Positions 34,294-45,576 of a stretch of 64,000 bases of DNA are shown here, in pieces. This stretch comes from Cardiocondyla obscurior (lineage: Eukaryota; Arthropoda; Insecta; Hymenoptera; Formicidae): positions 2,512,501 to 2,576,500 of the forward strand of contig NC_091888.1 in assembly GCF_019399895.1 (NCBI RefSeq), in the 5' to 3' direction. How positions within the stretch are numbered: position 1 is the stretch's first letter; each line of letters opens with the position of its first letter. The translations under genes and the position numbers were made by a program. The notes below the pieces were generated by a model. The model saw only the letters and a list, made by a program, of their open reading frames with translations, did not search any database and was not told the origin of the DNA.

Positions 34294-34724
34294 AGATACT
34301 CACATACCGAAAAATTGTACACCCGCGAACATTCACAAACACTTGCAATAATTAATTTAAAACAAAGGACGAATTTAATTGTAACAATTATCTAAGCAAT
34401 AGTTACCGTGAAATTGTAAAACCGTTTTTAATAAAACCAATACCATTTTCAACACAATCATGCTCTGGTTTTTATTCGCTTAAGACTAGCGCGGCCCTGT
34501 CCCTATAAATAAAATTAGATTCTTTTATTAAAAAGGGGCCATAGGCCGCACGCGTTTCGAAAGGAGTGTCATAGCGTCTATTAAAGGCGTTGACCCCCGA
34601 CTCAAAACCTCAGCTCGTGCGCCTCTGCCGCAGCGGTATCGTCCCTTCTTTTAGCGGCAAATAAAAGATTTTGCCCCGTTGCATCGTTAGCTTTCCGATT
34701 TCCAGCTTTCGGACGTAACAAATA

Positions 34725-35167
34725 TATTCCACAAAGATAAAATATAATTTTAATACTATATTTATGAGAAAAGAAAAATTTGTACTTGAAGATACGTGTG
34801 AAAAATGCGGTACATTTTAATAATTTTTGCGTAGAGTCATTATATAATAATGCATAAAAATTTAAAATTTTATTTAAAATCTAGGATATCATAGAAAAGT
34901 ATATCGTGTTATCCACATTGAGGCATATAAAAAAAATGTTAATTATGCATTCGCTGAAAAATATAACATCGACGATCGTAATAAGATCTTCAATGAGGTG
35001 GCAATGAATTCAAAATAAAACATTCGCGATCACAATAAGATTGAAAGTGTAAATTAAAACCATAGAAGTCATTCATATTATACAATTGAAATAGCTTAAG
35101 AGATTCTTGATCAGAAACGTGTAAGATCATTGACAAGGTGGAACCACGTTTTTCCAAGAATTAAAAT
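34725..35167. other. No gene recognised
   Basis: AT-rich DNA between element B and the Gypsy 5' LTR. Confidence 0.5.
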
Positions 35168-35580
35168 TGTTATATCCCGAGCCCTTAGCAACAGAGGCTC
35201 GGGAACAACGCCGGATTGTCGCACGCGCGCGACCATTTAGCTTGATCGGCAGAATACCGCCGATCAAGGTAACCCGGCATTTCCGGCCGGGACGCGAAGT
35301 CCGAGGACAGTCGCGGTTGCCACCCGCGATTCCGCTGATTGCTATGATTTTTGGCATAGCAACAGTAGGAGATATATAGGGGCAGCCGCGGCCCGGACAG
35401 TTAGTCGCTAACAAGTATCTCGCGTGGAATCTTTAATTGAATAACAAGTGTAAGTGTAACTCTGTAAAAAAAAGAAGAAAGAAATAAAGAAGTGAATCAG
35501 ATTAACGAAAAGGCGACTTTATTTCCAAAATTACAAGTCTCTCCGGAGAACGAATCCCACGGCACCTTCGCGGTGCAACA
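35168..35580 (+). mobile_element. 5' LTR of env-bearing Gypsy, 413 bp
   Basis: It begins TGTTATATCCCGAG and ends GCGGTGCAACA. A TATATA box lies near 35,375 with ACAGTTAGTCGC about 25 bases on, a plausible initiator, and AATAAA near 35,483. It pairs with the 3' LTR at 49,877-50,289, which has the same length and differs at a scatter of positions. No matching target duplication flanks the pair (AAAAT left, TACAG right). Confidence 0.9.
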
Positions 35581-35581
35581 T

Positions 35582-35598
35582 TGGTGGCAACGGTGGGA
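35582..35598 (+). other. Primer-binding site of the Gypsy element
   Basis: TGGTGGCAACGGTGGGA, two bases after the LTR. The TGG start fits a tRNA 3' CCA end; the tRNA was not identified. Confidence 0.65.
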
Positions 35599-35944
35599 TT
35601 CGCCCCCCGGAGTTTAGTCGCCCTCGTGTCGTCGCCCTTCCTCCTATTGGGCGTTCGACTGATAGTGCGGGACCTCTGCAACAAACAAATAAAAAATTTG
35701 TGAGAACTCATTTTATGAATGAGAAGATAGAAGAAGACCATAAGCAAGGGAGAGCCGGACGTGCAACCTGAGCATCCCCTGACCAGCGTAACTACGAGCA
35801 GCAGCCACGCAGATAAGCAGCCACGCAGATAAGCAGCCAAGCAGACCGAATACGAGATAGAGAAGCGTACGAGCAGCCAAGCTGAGAACATCGCGACTCA
35901 TCAGCTATCAAGCAGCATGCTGTTACCGGCGCTATTGTAAGTTA

Positions 35945-35945
35945 G

Positions 35946-35994
<49 letters not shown>
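35945..35994. repeat. (AT)n microsatellite in Gypsy leader
   Basis: About 25 TA units just before the gag-pol start. The 440-base leader between the primer-binding site and 36,020 otherwise has no gene; it is normal for a provirus to have such a leader. Confidence 0.9.
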
Positions 35995-35997
<3 letters not shown>

Positions 35998-36020
35998 GGC
36001 GAAAAAGCGAATAAGATTAT

Positions 36021-39000
36021 ATGTACCGCGGCGAATTCCTACTACACTGTCACACGTCGCGCCTATCGTGGTTGAACGGCATTACCGAGCCCGAAAACCT
36101 ACAACCTATCTTTAAAAGAATTCCGTGCAGGCTAACGAATCAGACGCGAAGTTTTATCCGCGAAATAACGGTAGGCCGCGAAATCTTGGACCGCGATAGC
36201 GCGATTTACGAATTTACAAACGGAATCTCCCTCCCTGTACCCATGTATTCGGGTAACGCAAATTTCGTGAATTACCGAGAAGCCGAAGAATCCGGTAATC
36301 AAAGTCGCCGATCGTCAATAGGATCGCTAGTGAGCGAAATATTTGCACCCGAAGACCAGCGATTTATATTCATGATGACCGATAACGGCGAAAAGAACGA
36401 GCCCTCGCTTACAGGCGGGGAAGGCGCGAGAGCGCGGACCTCACACGGCGAAAACTCTATCATCAACACGGAACCCAGCGCTAACACAAACACAACACAA
36501 CCGCAGTGTCGACACTCCTCACCAATCTCGCGACCAGGCGGCACAACGCGCGACGACGCGATGCTCACGATACTCGACGCGATATCACTGACCGCAACGA
36601 GAGTAGAAAGATTAGAGAACGAATATCTCGCGCAAAGATACGGCGCCAGGCTCAACAGGACGGCGGACTCCTTGCAGCACCCCGTGCCACCCCCGAGACG
36701 GCCCCAAAGAGATGTACGGCATTCTCTCAACAACCCGCGGCAATACTTAACGCTGCAAAACGCAATCGGATTTATACCCTCATTCGACGGAAGCGAAAAC
36801 AACGTGAAAAAGTTCGTTAAGGCATGCGAATATGCAGCGCGAAAAGTAGACCCGGAAGACGTGGATGAGTTATTGGCGGCTATACTCTACACAAAACTTA
36901 CGGGACGAGCACTCTCGCGATTTGAATCAAAACAAATTCTAAACTTCGCGCAATTCATACGCGAAATCGAAGAGGGTTACGTGCAGCGACGAGGTACAGC
37001 ACACCTCCAGCTGGAATTCAACCAGCTACGTCAGCGCACGGGAGAAACCGCGCAAACATACGGAACCCGAGCCGACACGTTAGTAACCGAGCTATATGAC
37101 GCGTTGAGCGAAGACTCCAACTACACGGCGGACGAAAAACGCGGGATATGGAACTCGCTCCAGAAACAAGTGTTGAACAATTATCAGACGGGTCTGTTGC
37201 CGCATCTACAGACAATCGTCCGGTCGCGGAACTACAGGACGCTACAAGAAGCGGTAGCAGGAGCTGCAGCGGAAGAAAGACAGCGTAGCGCACCCGTACG
37301 CACATACAACGAGCGAGCGTACATCGAGCGAAACTTCCCGCGCACCCCGGCAAACCGCCCCCCCGTGCCAACATGCAACAGATGCGGGAGGCAGGGGCAC
37401 CCGGGATTTCTGTGCCGTACCGGCAGGTACGCGCCCAGGTACGGCTTGCCCAGAGCCGAAAATATACCGCGCGTTAGTACCACGGACAAATTTTGCAATT
37501 ACTGCAACAAGCCATATCACACGCGCGAAGAATGCCGTAAGTTAAAAAGGGACAGCGAGACACCGCAAGGAGCACGACGCGATAACCGAGCTCCCCCGCG
37601 AACACCCCGACGGATGACCACGGTGCATTCAACCTTACCGGAGGAGAGAGCGAGAGCGCCTACGAGACAACCGACACACGACGACACGCGCGGAGATAAC
37701 GAGGCACGTTACGAGACACGGCCCGCGCGAGATTATCAAGTGTCACACATCTCAGACGACAACAAGAATCGTCACTTGGATCTCGTCACCCTGCCCGTGT
37801 TACAAGCCACGGGCGGGAAAATGACGTTCTTGCTGGACACCGGTGCTGCTATCACCCTCGTCAAGGTGGGGAAGCTGAAGGGCGATACACCGATTTACAC
37901 TGAATCGATGGCTCTAACTGGTGTGACCGGACATAAGGCGCAAACAATAGAAACAACCCGCGTGTTAATTTACTTGCGAGACAGTACGATCTCGCACATT
38001 ATGCACGTAGTGCCCGACGAATTTCCCATTGCGTACGACGGGATACTCGGGATGGATTTTCTTAAAGCGCAACGCACCGTATACGACGTCGAGAACGGAC
38101 TTTTGATAATTAACCGCGCCGCGATCCCGCTACAACCGTACGTACGCACGACGCTACCACCGAGAAGCGAAACGATAATACAAGCCGTCACCGACAGCAA
38201 CCAGATCGGAATAATATATGCCGATGAACTTAAACCCGGCGTGTTCATAGACAATTGTCTAGTAGCCCCTGAAAATAATACTTGTGCCATAAGCATTTTA
38301 AACACACGAGACACAGCCGTGCCATTTCATACACCCGCAGTACACATAGAAGCGGAGCCGCAATTGTGCACGGTCAGCGCGCTCGCGTTACAAGATAAGC
38401 CAAATATAGCCGCAGTGCAGCAGCGAAAAGAGCACGTTAAAAAACAGCTTAGAATCCAACACTTGAATAAAGAAGAAAAAGGTGAATTGACAAAAATCTG
38501 CGAAAGCTTTTGCGACATTTTCCAGTTGCAAGGCGACCCGCTTTCCTTTACTGACTCTGTCGCGCACGAAATTGTCACGGAAAAGGAAAGTAGGCCAATT
38601 AGCTGCCGCCCTTACCGACTGCCCGAGAAACATAAGGTAGAAGTACGGGAGCAGGTAAAGAAGATGCTCGACGAAGGAATTATAAGAACCAGCGCAAGCC
38701 AATGGAACGCACCTATACTAGTGGTCCCCAAAAAAGCCGACGCATCCGGAAAATCGAAACTAAGAATAGTCGTCGATTTTAGAAAGCTAAACGATATTAC
38801 AATAGGCGATTCTTTCCCTATTCCAAATATGACCGATATACTCGATCAACTCGGGCACGCGAAGTATTTTACGACCCTGGATTTGGCATCAGGATACCAC
38901 CAAATCCAAATGAAGGAAGAGCATAAACAGAAAACCGCATTTTCTACACCCGAGGGACATTATGAATTCAATAGGATGCCTTTCGGACTTAAAAATGCAC

Positions 39001-39742
39001 CGGCAACATTTCAGCGCATGATGAACTCGGTCTTATCGGGTCTACACGGTATCAAGTGTCTCGTGTATCTAGACGATATAGTCATCTACGGATCAACATT
39101 AAAGGAACACAATAAGAGACTCGAAGCCGTCTTCAAACGTTTACGAGAAAATAATTTAAAATTGCAACCGGACAAGTGCGAGTTTTTACGAAAAGAAGTA
39201 CTATATCTCGGACATCTGATAACCGAAAATGGAATTCGACCCGATCCTTCCAAAATTTTCGCGGTAAAAAATTTTCCGGTACCAAAAAAGTTAAAAGACG
39301 TACAATCATTTATCGGACTAGCCGGATACTATCGGAAATTTATAAAAGACTTCTCGAAAATCGCGAAACCATTGACGACGCTCACGAAAAAGGACGAAAA
39401 ATTTCGATGGGAAATGGACCAACAGAACGCGTTCGAAATATTAAAGGAGAATTTAACCACCGCACCGATACTTAAATACCCCGATTTCACGCGCCCGTTT
39501 ATCGTCACAACGGACGCCTCGGATCATGCAATCGGAGCCATCCTCTCGCAAGGGGAGATAGGAAGGGATCATCCGACTGCATATGCAAGCCGTATATTAA
39601 ACAAGGCCGAAAGAAACTACAGCATGACAGAGAAGGAGCTACTCGCGATAGTATGGGCGGTGAAACATTTCCGACCCTATATCTATGGAACAACATTTAC
39701 GATTGTAACAGACCACAAACCATTGATCTGGCTGTTCAACGT
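36021..39742 (+). pseudogene. Gypsy gag-pol, 5' part, interrupted by BEL insertion
   Basis: A single open frame holds gag, protease, RT and part of RNase H. Gag core near residues 250-400 (GFIPSFDG...); two zinc knuckles, CNRCGRQGHPGFLC (about 451) and CNYCNKPYHTREEC (about 491); protease LLDTGAAITLV (about 604); RT with RIVVDFRKLND, FTTLDLASGYHQI and active site YLDDIVIYG (about 1015); RNase H TTDASDHAIGAILSQ (about 1163). The first ATG is at 36,021; MMTDNGEKNEP near 36,373 is an alternative gag start. No frameshift separates gag from pol, unlike most errantiviruses. The frame breaks only where the BEL element sits; total coding length across both parts is an exact multiple of three (about 1,649 codons). 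Confidence 0.92.
39738..39742. repeat. Target duplication AACGT, left
   Basis: AACGT here and at 46,049-46,053 flank the BEL element. Five bases is the usual BEL/Pao duplication. Confidence 0.93.
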
Positions 39743-40221
39743 TGTTTAAGATCATTAGATGATGCTATTCGAACGTTTTAAACGCCAGACTATCGAATGC
39801 CGTCAGAGCGACGCCAGTCTGGTTATATGAGAGGCTTTGTTTCAAATGATATTATTTCTCTGTCACCATAAGAATCTACTCGAAAGAAACTATTCAAAAT
39901 TTTCCGTGCCTTATCTCACTTAAGACGGGACGGTCCCGAACGAAACCTAAGATGCTCTTTGTTACAATAGAAAACTGCTCTGCTCTCTTTGAAGCAATGC
40001 CTCTCAAGTCAGTCGCCTTCTTGAACGCATTAAGAACGCATCTCTCGCTAATTCTTTCGCGGCCAGCAGAGCCATTCTTGCTAAATTTAAAACATTGTAA
40101 TAATTTCTATCCTTTCGAGCCCAGCAGTGGCTAAGTGTTAATCAGTGCAAAAGAAAATAAAATTTATAAAGTGCAACCTGTATTCAAGTTTTTCGTCCGA
40201 ACCTTCATCTTAGTGCAAACA
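39743..40221 (+). mobile_element. BEL/Pao 5' LTR
   Basis: TGTTTAAG...GTGCAAACA, 479 bases. AATAAA lies near 40,157. A 60-codon frame at 39,952 occurs in both LTRs and has no features of a gene. Confidence 0.93.
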
Positions 40222-40225
40222 TTTT

Positions 40226-40243
40226 TTGGTCCTTCGAGCCGGA
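40226..40243 (+). other. BEL/Pao primer-binding site
   Basis: TTGGTCCTTCGAGCCGGA just after the LTR; the TGGTCCTTCGAGCCGG form is common in insect BEL elements (remembered, not checked). Confidence 0.6.
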
Positions 40244-40308
40244 TACGCATATCCTTGCCTTTCGAAAAACTTGTTACAGTGCAGTGTTGTGCAAAAGTCT
40301 AAATCGAC

Positions 40309-43300
40309 ATGAGTCAAAGCATGGATTCATTAATCCGTAGCCAGACGGATTTGTACGGGCGTATTTCACGCTCGGTGGAAAATTTAAAGAAGGGAGGTGC
40401 GGCTAAAATCACTCCCGGCTCCATCGAGACTCGCTTGAGACTTCTCGATAATTACTGGAGCAAATTCGAAAAGGGTCATGAAACTCTTCATACGAGTTTT
40501 TGGACGGAACTTGCCGAGCATGATTATGTTAAGGCCGATGCCTATAGCATGGTCGAAGAAGCCTACGTCTCGCAGCGGGCGATCTTGATGGATCTCGCCG
40601 AAGAACATCGCAAAACGGAGGAAAAACCCGAGCTCTCCCTGCGCGAGAGCGAAGTTTCCTCTCGACGCCAGCTTCCTCGCATTCAACTGCCTACTTTTTC
40701 TGGAAAATTTGAGGACTGGCCCGCATTCAAGGATCTTTTCCAATCAATGATTGCCCGAGATTCATCATTAATGGAGGTAGAAAAACTCCATTATTTACGC
40801 TGCTGTCTCAAGGGTGAGGCAGAGCAGTTAGTAAAAAATATTCCTACCACCGCCGATAACTATGAACGAGTTTGGACTATGTTGAAAGAATATTATGCTA
40901 ATAAACGTATGCTTGTGCGATCCTGCTTTTCAACATTTACCTCATTGCCAAAGATGCGGACGGAGTCTGTCCAAGAACTAAGACGACTCTTCCATAATGT
41001 ACTTCAGACTGCCGGAACAATGGAAGGAATTCGCCGCCCCATTACTGACAACGATCTCTTTATTCATTTAGTGATCGAACTATTAGATTCTCGTTCACGC
41101 CGCGAGTGGGAAACAACGATCGGTGGCACTACCGAACCACCCACCTTTGAAGAGTTAAAAAACTTTTTGGAAAATCGATTGCGGGCTTTAGAAGCTCTAT
41201 ACCCTGCGGGACATGACACCTCGACAAAAACAACGACTGTTTCCAAGCCAGCCCGAGCTTTGGTTACGCACACCGCGTCATTTACCACGGGAGGTAAGCC
41301 CTCCTCATGCTTTTTATGCAAGGGAGACCATTATATCCTTGCATGTAGTGAGTTCTCCAGGAAAGGACCTGCAGCGCGCCGAGACTATGCCGCCGAAAAT
41401 AGTTTGTGCATCAATTGCTTTGGAAAGCATGCCGTTAGCCAGTGTCCTTCAAAGAAAAGTTGTGTCTCCTGCGGAAGACGGCACCACTCAACCATTCACG
41501 AAACCTTCCTGCGAAGCCCAGCAATCATGCACAGAACAACTCAACCAGCAGGTTCATTGCCAGCAGGTTCAACTTCAACAGGTCCGTCAACCAACTCGTC
41601 GCAAAAGCCGGAAGAGCGTCCCGCCACGCAAAGCGCCTCAGTCACGTCTCTCCATTTGCGTAATTATGTAACTGGACGAGTCTCGGTTTTATTGGCCACA
41701 GCAAGGGTTATAATTACCGATAAGTATAACAAAAAAATAATAGTGCGAGCGCTCATCGACCCGGGTTCGGAGGTATCAATTATTTCGGAAGCTCTCGTAG
41801 AAAAACTACGTTTACCCCGAAAATCCGACACCACCACAATTTTCGGCATTGGTGGCGATAAAACTTGTTACGCGCGCGGTCGTGTAAACTTCAATTTAAA
41901 ATCTTGCGTAAATCAGGACTTTTGTGTAACGATTTCGGCATTAATTTTACCCCGTGTTACCGTTAATACGCAGCGTATTATTAACAATAACGAATCATGG
42001 CCACATTTGCAAGGCCTAGTGCTTGCTGATCCTGAATTTTCCTCTAACGATCCGATAGATTTAATTTTAGGAGCGGAAGTTCACGCCATTATAATAGAAA
42101 ATGGTTTGCGAAAGGGCACAGCTAAAATGCCCATAGCTTTAAAAACAGCATTAGGATGGATTTTATCCGGATCTACGGGTGAAATTCAGTCTGCTTCTTT
42201 TGTCTCAATAAATCATTGCCAAACTCAAGAAAATATAGTAGAACTGGTATCACGTTTCTGGCAACAGGAAGAATTACCGTTAAAACCAATTCCTCTTACC
42301 GACGCAGATCGAAAGTGCGAGGAATTCTTTATTGAAACCACTCAACGATTGCCATCAGGCCGCTATATGGTCAGACTACCGTTCGCTAAGCAAGGTCCGG
42401 AATTTGCAAACTCTCGACCATCATCAATTAATATTTTTTCTAAGTTAGAAAAACGCCTTGACTCACAACCACAATTACAATTTCAATACAATTATTTTTT
42501 ACACGAGTACGAAATGTTAGGACACATGTCCAAAACAACGCCTCCGACATCTGACAAGCATTATTACCTGCCTCATCATGGGGTATTTAAGAGCAATGAC
42601 CCTAATTCAAGAATACGAGTAGTTTTCAATGCCTCTGCACGCTTTAAAAATTCAGAGTCCCTTAATGATGTATTGCATAACGGTCCTAACCTACTTCCTG
42701 CACTTTCTGATATAATTTCTAATTGGCGACGGTATCAGATAGCTATAACCACAGACATTGAAAAAATGTATCGGCAGATTGAAATTCACCCAGAGGATCG
42801 AGAATACCAGCGGATAATTTGGCGTCCGAGTTCTCTTTATGAATATTTTGATTATAAATTAAATACTATTACTTACGGATTATGTTCTGCGCCATATTTA
42901 GCTAACAGAGTAATTAAGCAATTAGCTCTCGATGAAGCGAACAATTTTCCCTTAGGTGCATCGGTTCTCCGTCATGAAATATACATGGACGATATTTTGA
43001 CTGGCGCAGACTCAGTATCATCCGCAAAGGTCTTAATTACGCAATTAATTAATATTTGCACGGCGGGCGGCTTCCCCTTAGCCAAATGGTCGTTCAATAG
43101 CAGTGAACTAAGCAAAATAATTCCGACACCTGAACCAAGCAAGGGTCCAGTAGATTTTCACAGTGACATTACGCATACTATTTTAGGCCTTCGCTGGAAT
43201 CCTACAGAGGATTTCTTTTATTTTCATGTAACACCAATAGAAAACCAAGTACCTACAAAAAGAATAGTGCTGTCCGAAACAGCTCGGCTTTTCGATCCTC

Positions 43301-45576
43301 TCGGCTGGCTTGCGCCGGTTATTATTAAAGCAAAAATCTTAATCCAAACGCTCTGGCTTAAGGGAAATGATTGGGATCATCCGTTAGATAAAGATGATTT
43401 CAATTTATGGCAACAATTTCGCAATGAATTAATAAAATTGTCGGAAATTAAAATACCGCGATGGCTTATGACCACGGAAACAACATCTTTAATAGAATTA
43501 CATGGCTTCGCAGATGCCTCCGAGCGAGCCTACGCTGCAGTAATTTTTGTTAAAATTAGTCAGAATAATGAATTTAAAATATCATTATTACAAGCCAAAA
43601 CTCGCGTAGCACCGCTAAAAAAAATATCTTTACCTCGATTAGAATTGTGCGCCGCCACTCTTTTAACTCGATTAGTTGTTCACGTTCAAGCTACTATAAA
43701 ATTAAAATTTAATAGCATTAATCTATGGTCTGATTCTACCGTAACTCTTGCCTGGCTCAAGGGTCACCCCTCAAAATGGACCACCTATGTAGCGAACCGC
43801 GTATCGGAAATCCAGCAAGCATTACCATCTGCTTACTGGAACCATATTCCAGGTCATGAAAATCCTGCCGACTGCGCTTCTCGCGGTCTCTTGCCAAGCG
43901 AACTACAAAATCACCCGCTCTGGTGGTTAGGCCCGAAATGGCTCAGGCAAAATAATATTGAACAACCAAATCTAAGTAATTTTGAAATTAATTCTGAAGA
44001 ATTAATTGCTGTTAAAAACGAGCAAAGGTCTCACGTATTTACTATAACCACGTTACCAAAAGAGAATGAATTATTATTAAAATTCTCAACATTACTTAAA
44101 TTATTAAGAGTCACTGCATTATGCCGACGCTGGCTAAAGGGAAGCTCAAAGGGACCATTATCTTGGTCTGAAATAAATAAATCACTTAACTTCTGGATCC
44201 TAACAACACAGCGACTTTGGTTCTCGGAAGAAATTAAATTATTGACTGAGGGAAAATCGCTTTCTCGAAATAATGCATTATCTTCTCTGTCTCCTATTAT
44301 AAGCGAGATCGGAATTTTAAGAATCGGCGGTCGATTACGAAATGCGTCATTGTCACGGGATCAGCAGCACCCGATAATATTACCCAAGCGCTCAAACTTA
44401 ACTTTTTTAATCATAGATCATTACCATAAAAAGACCCTGCATGGGGGACCGCAACTGACACTGTCAACCATAAGGCAACGCTATTGGCTTATGGGAGGCA
44501 GAGCATCAGTAAAGGAGCACATTAAAAACTGCGTACCATGTGTTCGTTGGAGAGGCACATCTCCGCATCCTCAAATGAGCGATTTACCGCAAGCTCGGGT
44601 TACGGTAAATCGTCCATTTTTAAATACCGGAGTAGATTACGCTGGACCTTTAATGGTCAAAACAAGCAAGGGTCGAGGGCAACGAGCCCATAAAGCATTC
44701 TTGGCCATTTTTATATGTTTTGCCACGCGCGCAATACATATTGAATTGGTCTCAGATTATACAACAGCAGCCTTTTTAGCAGCCCTCCGGCGTTTTATTT
44801 CTAGGAGAGGAATTTGTTCCACGATTTCAAGCGATCGAGGGACTAATTTTGTCGGAGCAGACAAAGAATTACGAAAATTCTTTGCTGAAAGTATAAAGAG
44901 TAAGGAATTTACTCAAACCATTGCAAATCAAGCAATTAAATGGAAATTTAATCCTCCATCTGCACCTCATTTCGGCGGAATTTGGGAGGCTGCTGTTAAA
45001 GCTACGAAACATCATATCCGACGGGTCATCGGAGAGGCTACTCTAACGTTTGAAGAAATGTACACTTTATTAACGCAAATTGAAGCGTGTTTAAATTCTA
45101 GGCCTTTGATACCACTCTCCGATGATCCCGAGGATCTAGAAGCACTAACTCCAGGACACTTCCTGATAGGAAATGCGTTAAATGCTGTGCCCGAGCCATG
45201 CTTAGCTAATGTATCCGACAATAGACTTTCCCGCTGGGAACTCGTGCAAAAAATGCGTGACCATTTCTGGCGGCGTTGGTCAGCCGAATACTTGCCCACG
45301 CTAAATATACGCTCTAAATGGCGAACAACTCAGCCAAATTTGCAAGTAGGCATGCTCTGCCTAATCAAAGGTGAAACAACGTCGCCAGGTAAATGGCCTC
45401 TTGCACGAATTATAGGAACTCATCCGGGTTCTGATGGGCAAGTTAGGGTGATAACAGTACGCACTGCATCATCCACATTTACGCGACCCGCCGTTAAAAT
45501 TGTTCCTTTGCCTGTACAAGATACTACCTTTGCAAAAAATTCGTCAGCTTTTGACGAGGCGGGCGGAAATGTTTAA
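40309..45576 (+). CDS. BEL/Pao gag-pol polyprotein, intact
   Basis: A 1,755-residue polyprotein for self-copying of the retrotransposon. A gag domain of the DUF1759 type (LPRIQLPTFSGKFEDW, about 122-290); three zinc-knuckle-like Cys/His groups from about residue 334; an aspartic protease of the DUF1758 type (DPGSE at 484); RT with IRVVFNASARF and active site YMDD (892-895); a Pao RNase H/peptidase A17-like region (GFADASERAYAAV...LWSDSTVTLAWL); and an integrase with Asp at 1443 (VDYAGP) and 1509 (SSDRGTNF) and Glu at 1560 (FGGIWEAAVKA), ending with a DUF5641-like domain. The stop codon is formed by the first bases of the 3' LTR. No internal stop or shift, and it resembles other BEL elements of insects in length. 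Confidence 0.95.
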   Translation: MSQSMDSLIRSQTDLYGRISRSVENLKKGGAAKITPGSIETRLRLLDNYWSKFEKGHETLHTSFWTELAEHDYVKADAYSMVEEAYVSQRAILMDLAEEHRKTEEKPELSLRESEVSSRRQLPRIQLPTFSGKFEDWPAFKDLFQSMIARDSSLMEVEKLHYLRCCLKGEAEQLVKNIPTTADNYERVWTMLKEYYANKRMLVRSCFSTFTSLPKMRTESVQELRRLFHNVLQTAGTMEGIRRPITDNDLFIHLVIELLDSRSRREWETTIGGTTEPPTFEELKNFLENRLRALEALYPAGHDTSTKTTTVSKPARALVTHTASFTTGGKPSSCFLCKGDHYILACSEFSRKGPAARRDYAAENSLCINCFGKHAVSQCPSKKSCVSCGRRHHSTIHETFLRSPAIMHRTTQPAGSLPAGSTSTGPSTNSSQKPEERPATQSASVTSLHLRNYVTGRVSVLLATARVIITDKYNKKIIVRALIDPGSEVSIISEALVEKLRLPRKSDTTTIFGIGGDKTCYARGRVNFNLKSCVNQDFCVTISALILPRVTVNTQRIINNNESWPHLQGLVLADPEFSSNDPIDLILGAEVHAIIIENGLRKGTAKMPIALKTALGWILSGSTGEIQSASFVSINHCQTQENIVELVSRFWQQEELPLKPIPLTDADRKCEEFFIETTQRLPSGRYMVRLPFAKQGPEFANSRPSSINIFSKLEKRLDSQPQLQFQYNYFLHEYEMLGHMSKTTPPTSDKHYYLPHHGVFKSNDPNSRIRVVFNASARFKNSESLNDVLHNGPNLLPALSDIISNWRRYQIAITTDIEKMYRQIEIHPEDREYQRIIWRPSSLYEYFDYKLNTITYGLCSAPYLANRVIKQLALDEANNFPLGASVLRHEIYMDDILTGADSVSSAKVLITQLINICTAGGFPLAKWSFNSSELSKIIPTPEPSKGPVDFHSDITHTILGLRWNPTEDFFYFHVTPIENQVPTKRIVLSETARLFDPLGWLAPVIIKAKILIQTLWLKGNDWDHPLDKDDFNLWQQFRNELIKLSEIKIPRWLMTTETTSLIELHGFADASERAYAAVIFVKISQNNEFKISLLQAKTRVAPLKKISLPRLELCAATLLTRLVVHVQATIKLKFNSINLWSDSTVTLAWLKGHPSKWTTYVANRVSEIQQALPSAYWNHIPGHENPADCASRGLLPSELQNHPLWWLGPKWLRQNNIEQPNLSNFEINSEELIAVKNEQRSHVFTITTLPKENELLLKFSTLLKLLRVTALCRRWLKGSSKGPLSWSEINKSLNFWILTTQRLWFSEEIKLLTEGKSLSRNNALSSLSPIISEIGILRIGGRLRNASLSRDQQHPIILPKRSNLTFLIIDHYHKKTLHGGPQLTLSTIRQRYWLMGGRASVKEHIKNCVPCVRWRGTSPHPQMSDLPQARVTVNRPFLNTGVDYAGPLMVKTSKGRGQRAHKAFLAIFICFATRAIHIELVSDYTTAAFLAALRRFISRRGICSTISSDRGTNFVGADKELRKFFAESIKSKEFTQTIANQAIKWKFNPPSAPHFGGIWEAAVKATKHHIRRVIGEATLTFEEMYTLLTQIEACLNSRPLIPLSDDPEDLEALTPGHFLIGNALNAVPEPCLANVSDNRLSRWELVQKMRDHFWRRWSAEYLPTLNIRSKWRTTQPNLQVGMLCLIKGETTSPGKWPLARIIGTHPGSDGQVRVITVRTASSTFTRPAVKIVPLPVQDTTFAKNSSAFDEAGGNV

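Larger units (their letters stand above)
32606..34720 (+). mobile_element. LTR-like element B carrying a spliced gene, TSD AATA
   Basis: It starts TGTTACGTCTGGAGCC and ends TTTCGGACGTAACA, flanked by AATA on both sides (32,602-32,605 and 34,721-34,724). CTATATAAG at 33,239-33,247 gives a promoter, with AATAAA at 34,430-34,435 and some 285 bases beyond. The layout is that of a solo LTR (U3, R with coding region, U5) of 2,115 bases. It is the better-preserved sister of 16,609-18,876, in opposite orientation. No primer-binding site, polypurine tract or pol gene accompanies either copy. Confidence 0.85.

Noticed and set aside
36299..38702. Minus-strand frames opposite the Gypsy gag-pol
   Set aside because: Shadow frames of the real + strand gene with no recognisable protein.
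39952..40134. 60-codon frame present twice, also at 45,779
   Set aside because: Lies within the BEL LTR; it occurs twice only because the LTR does.
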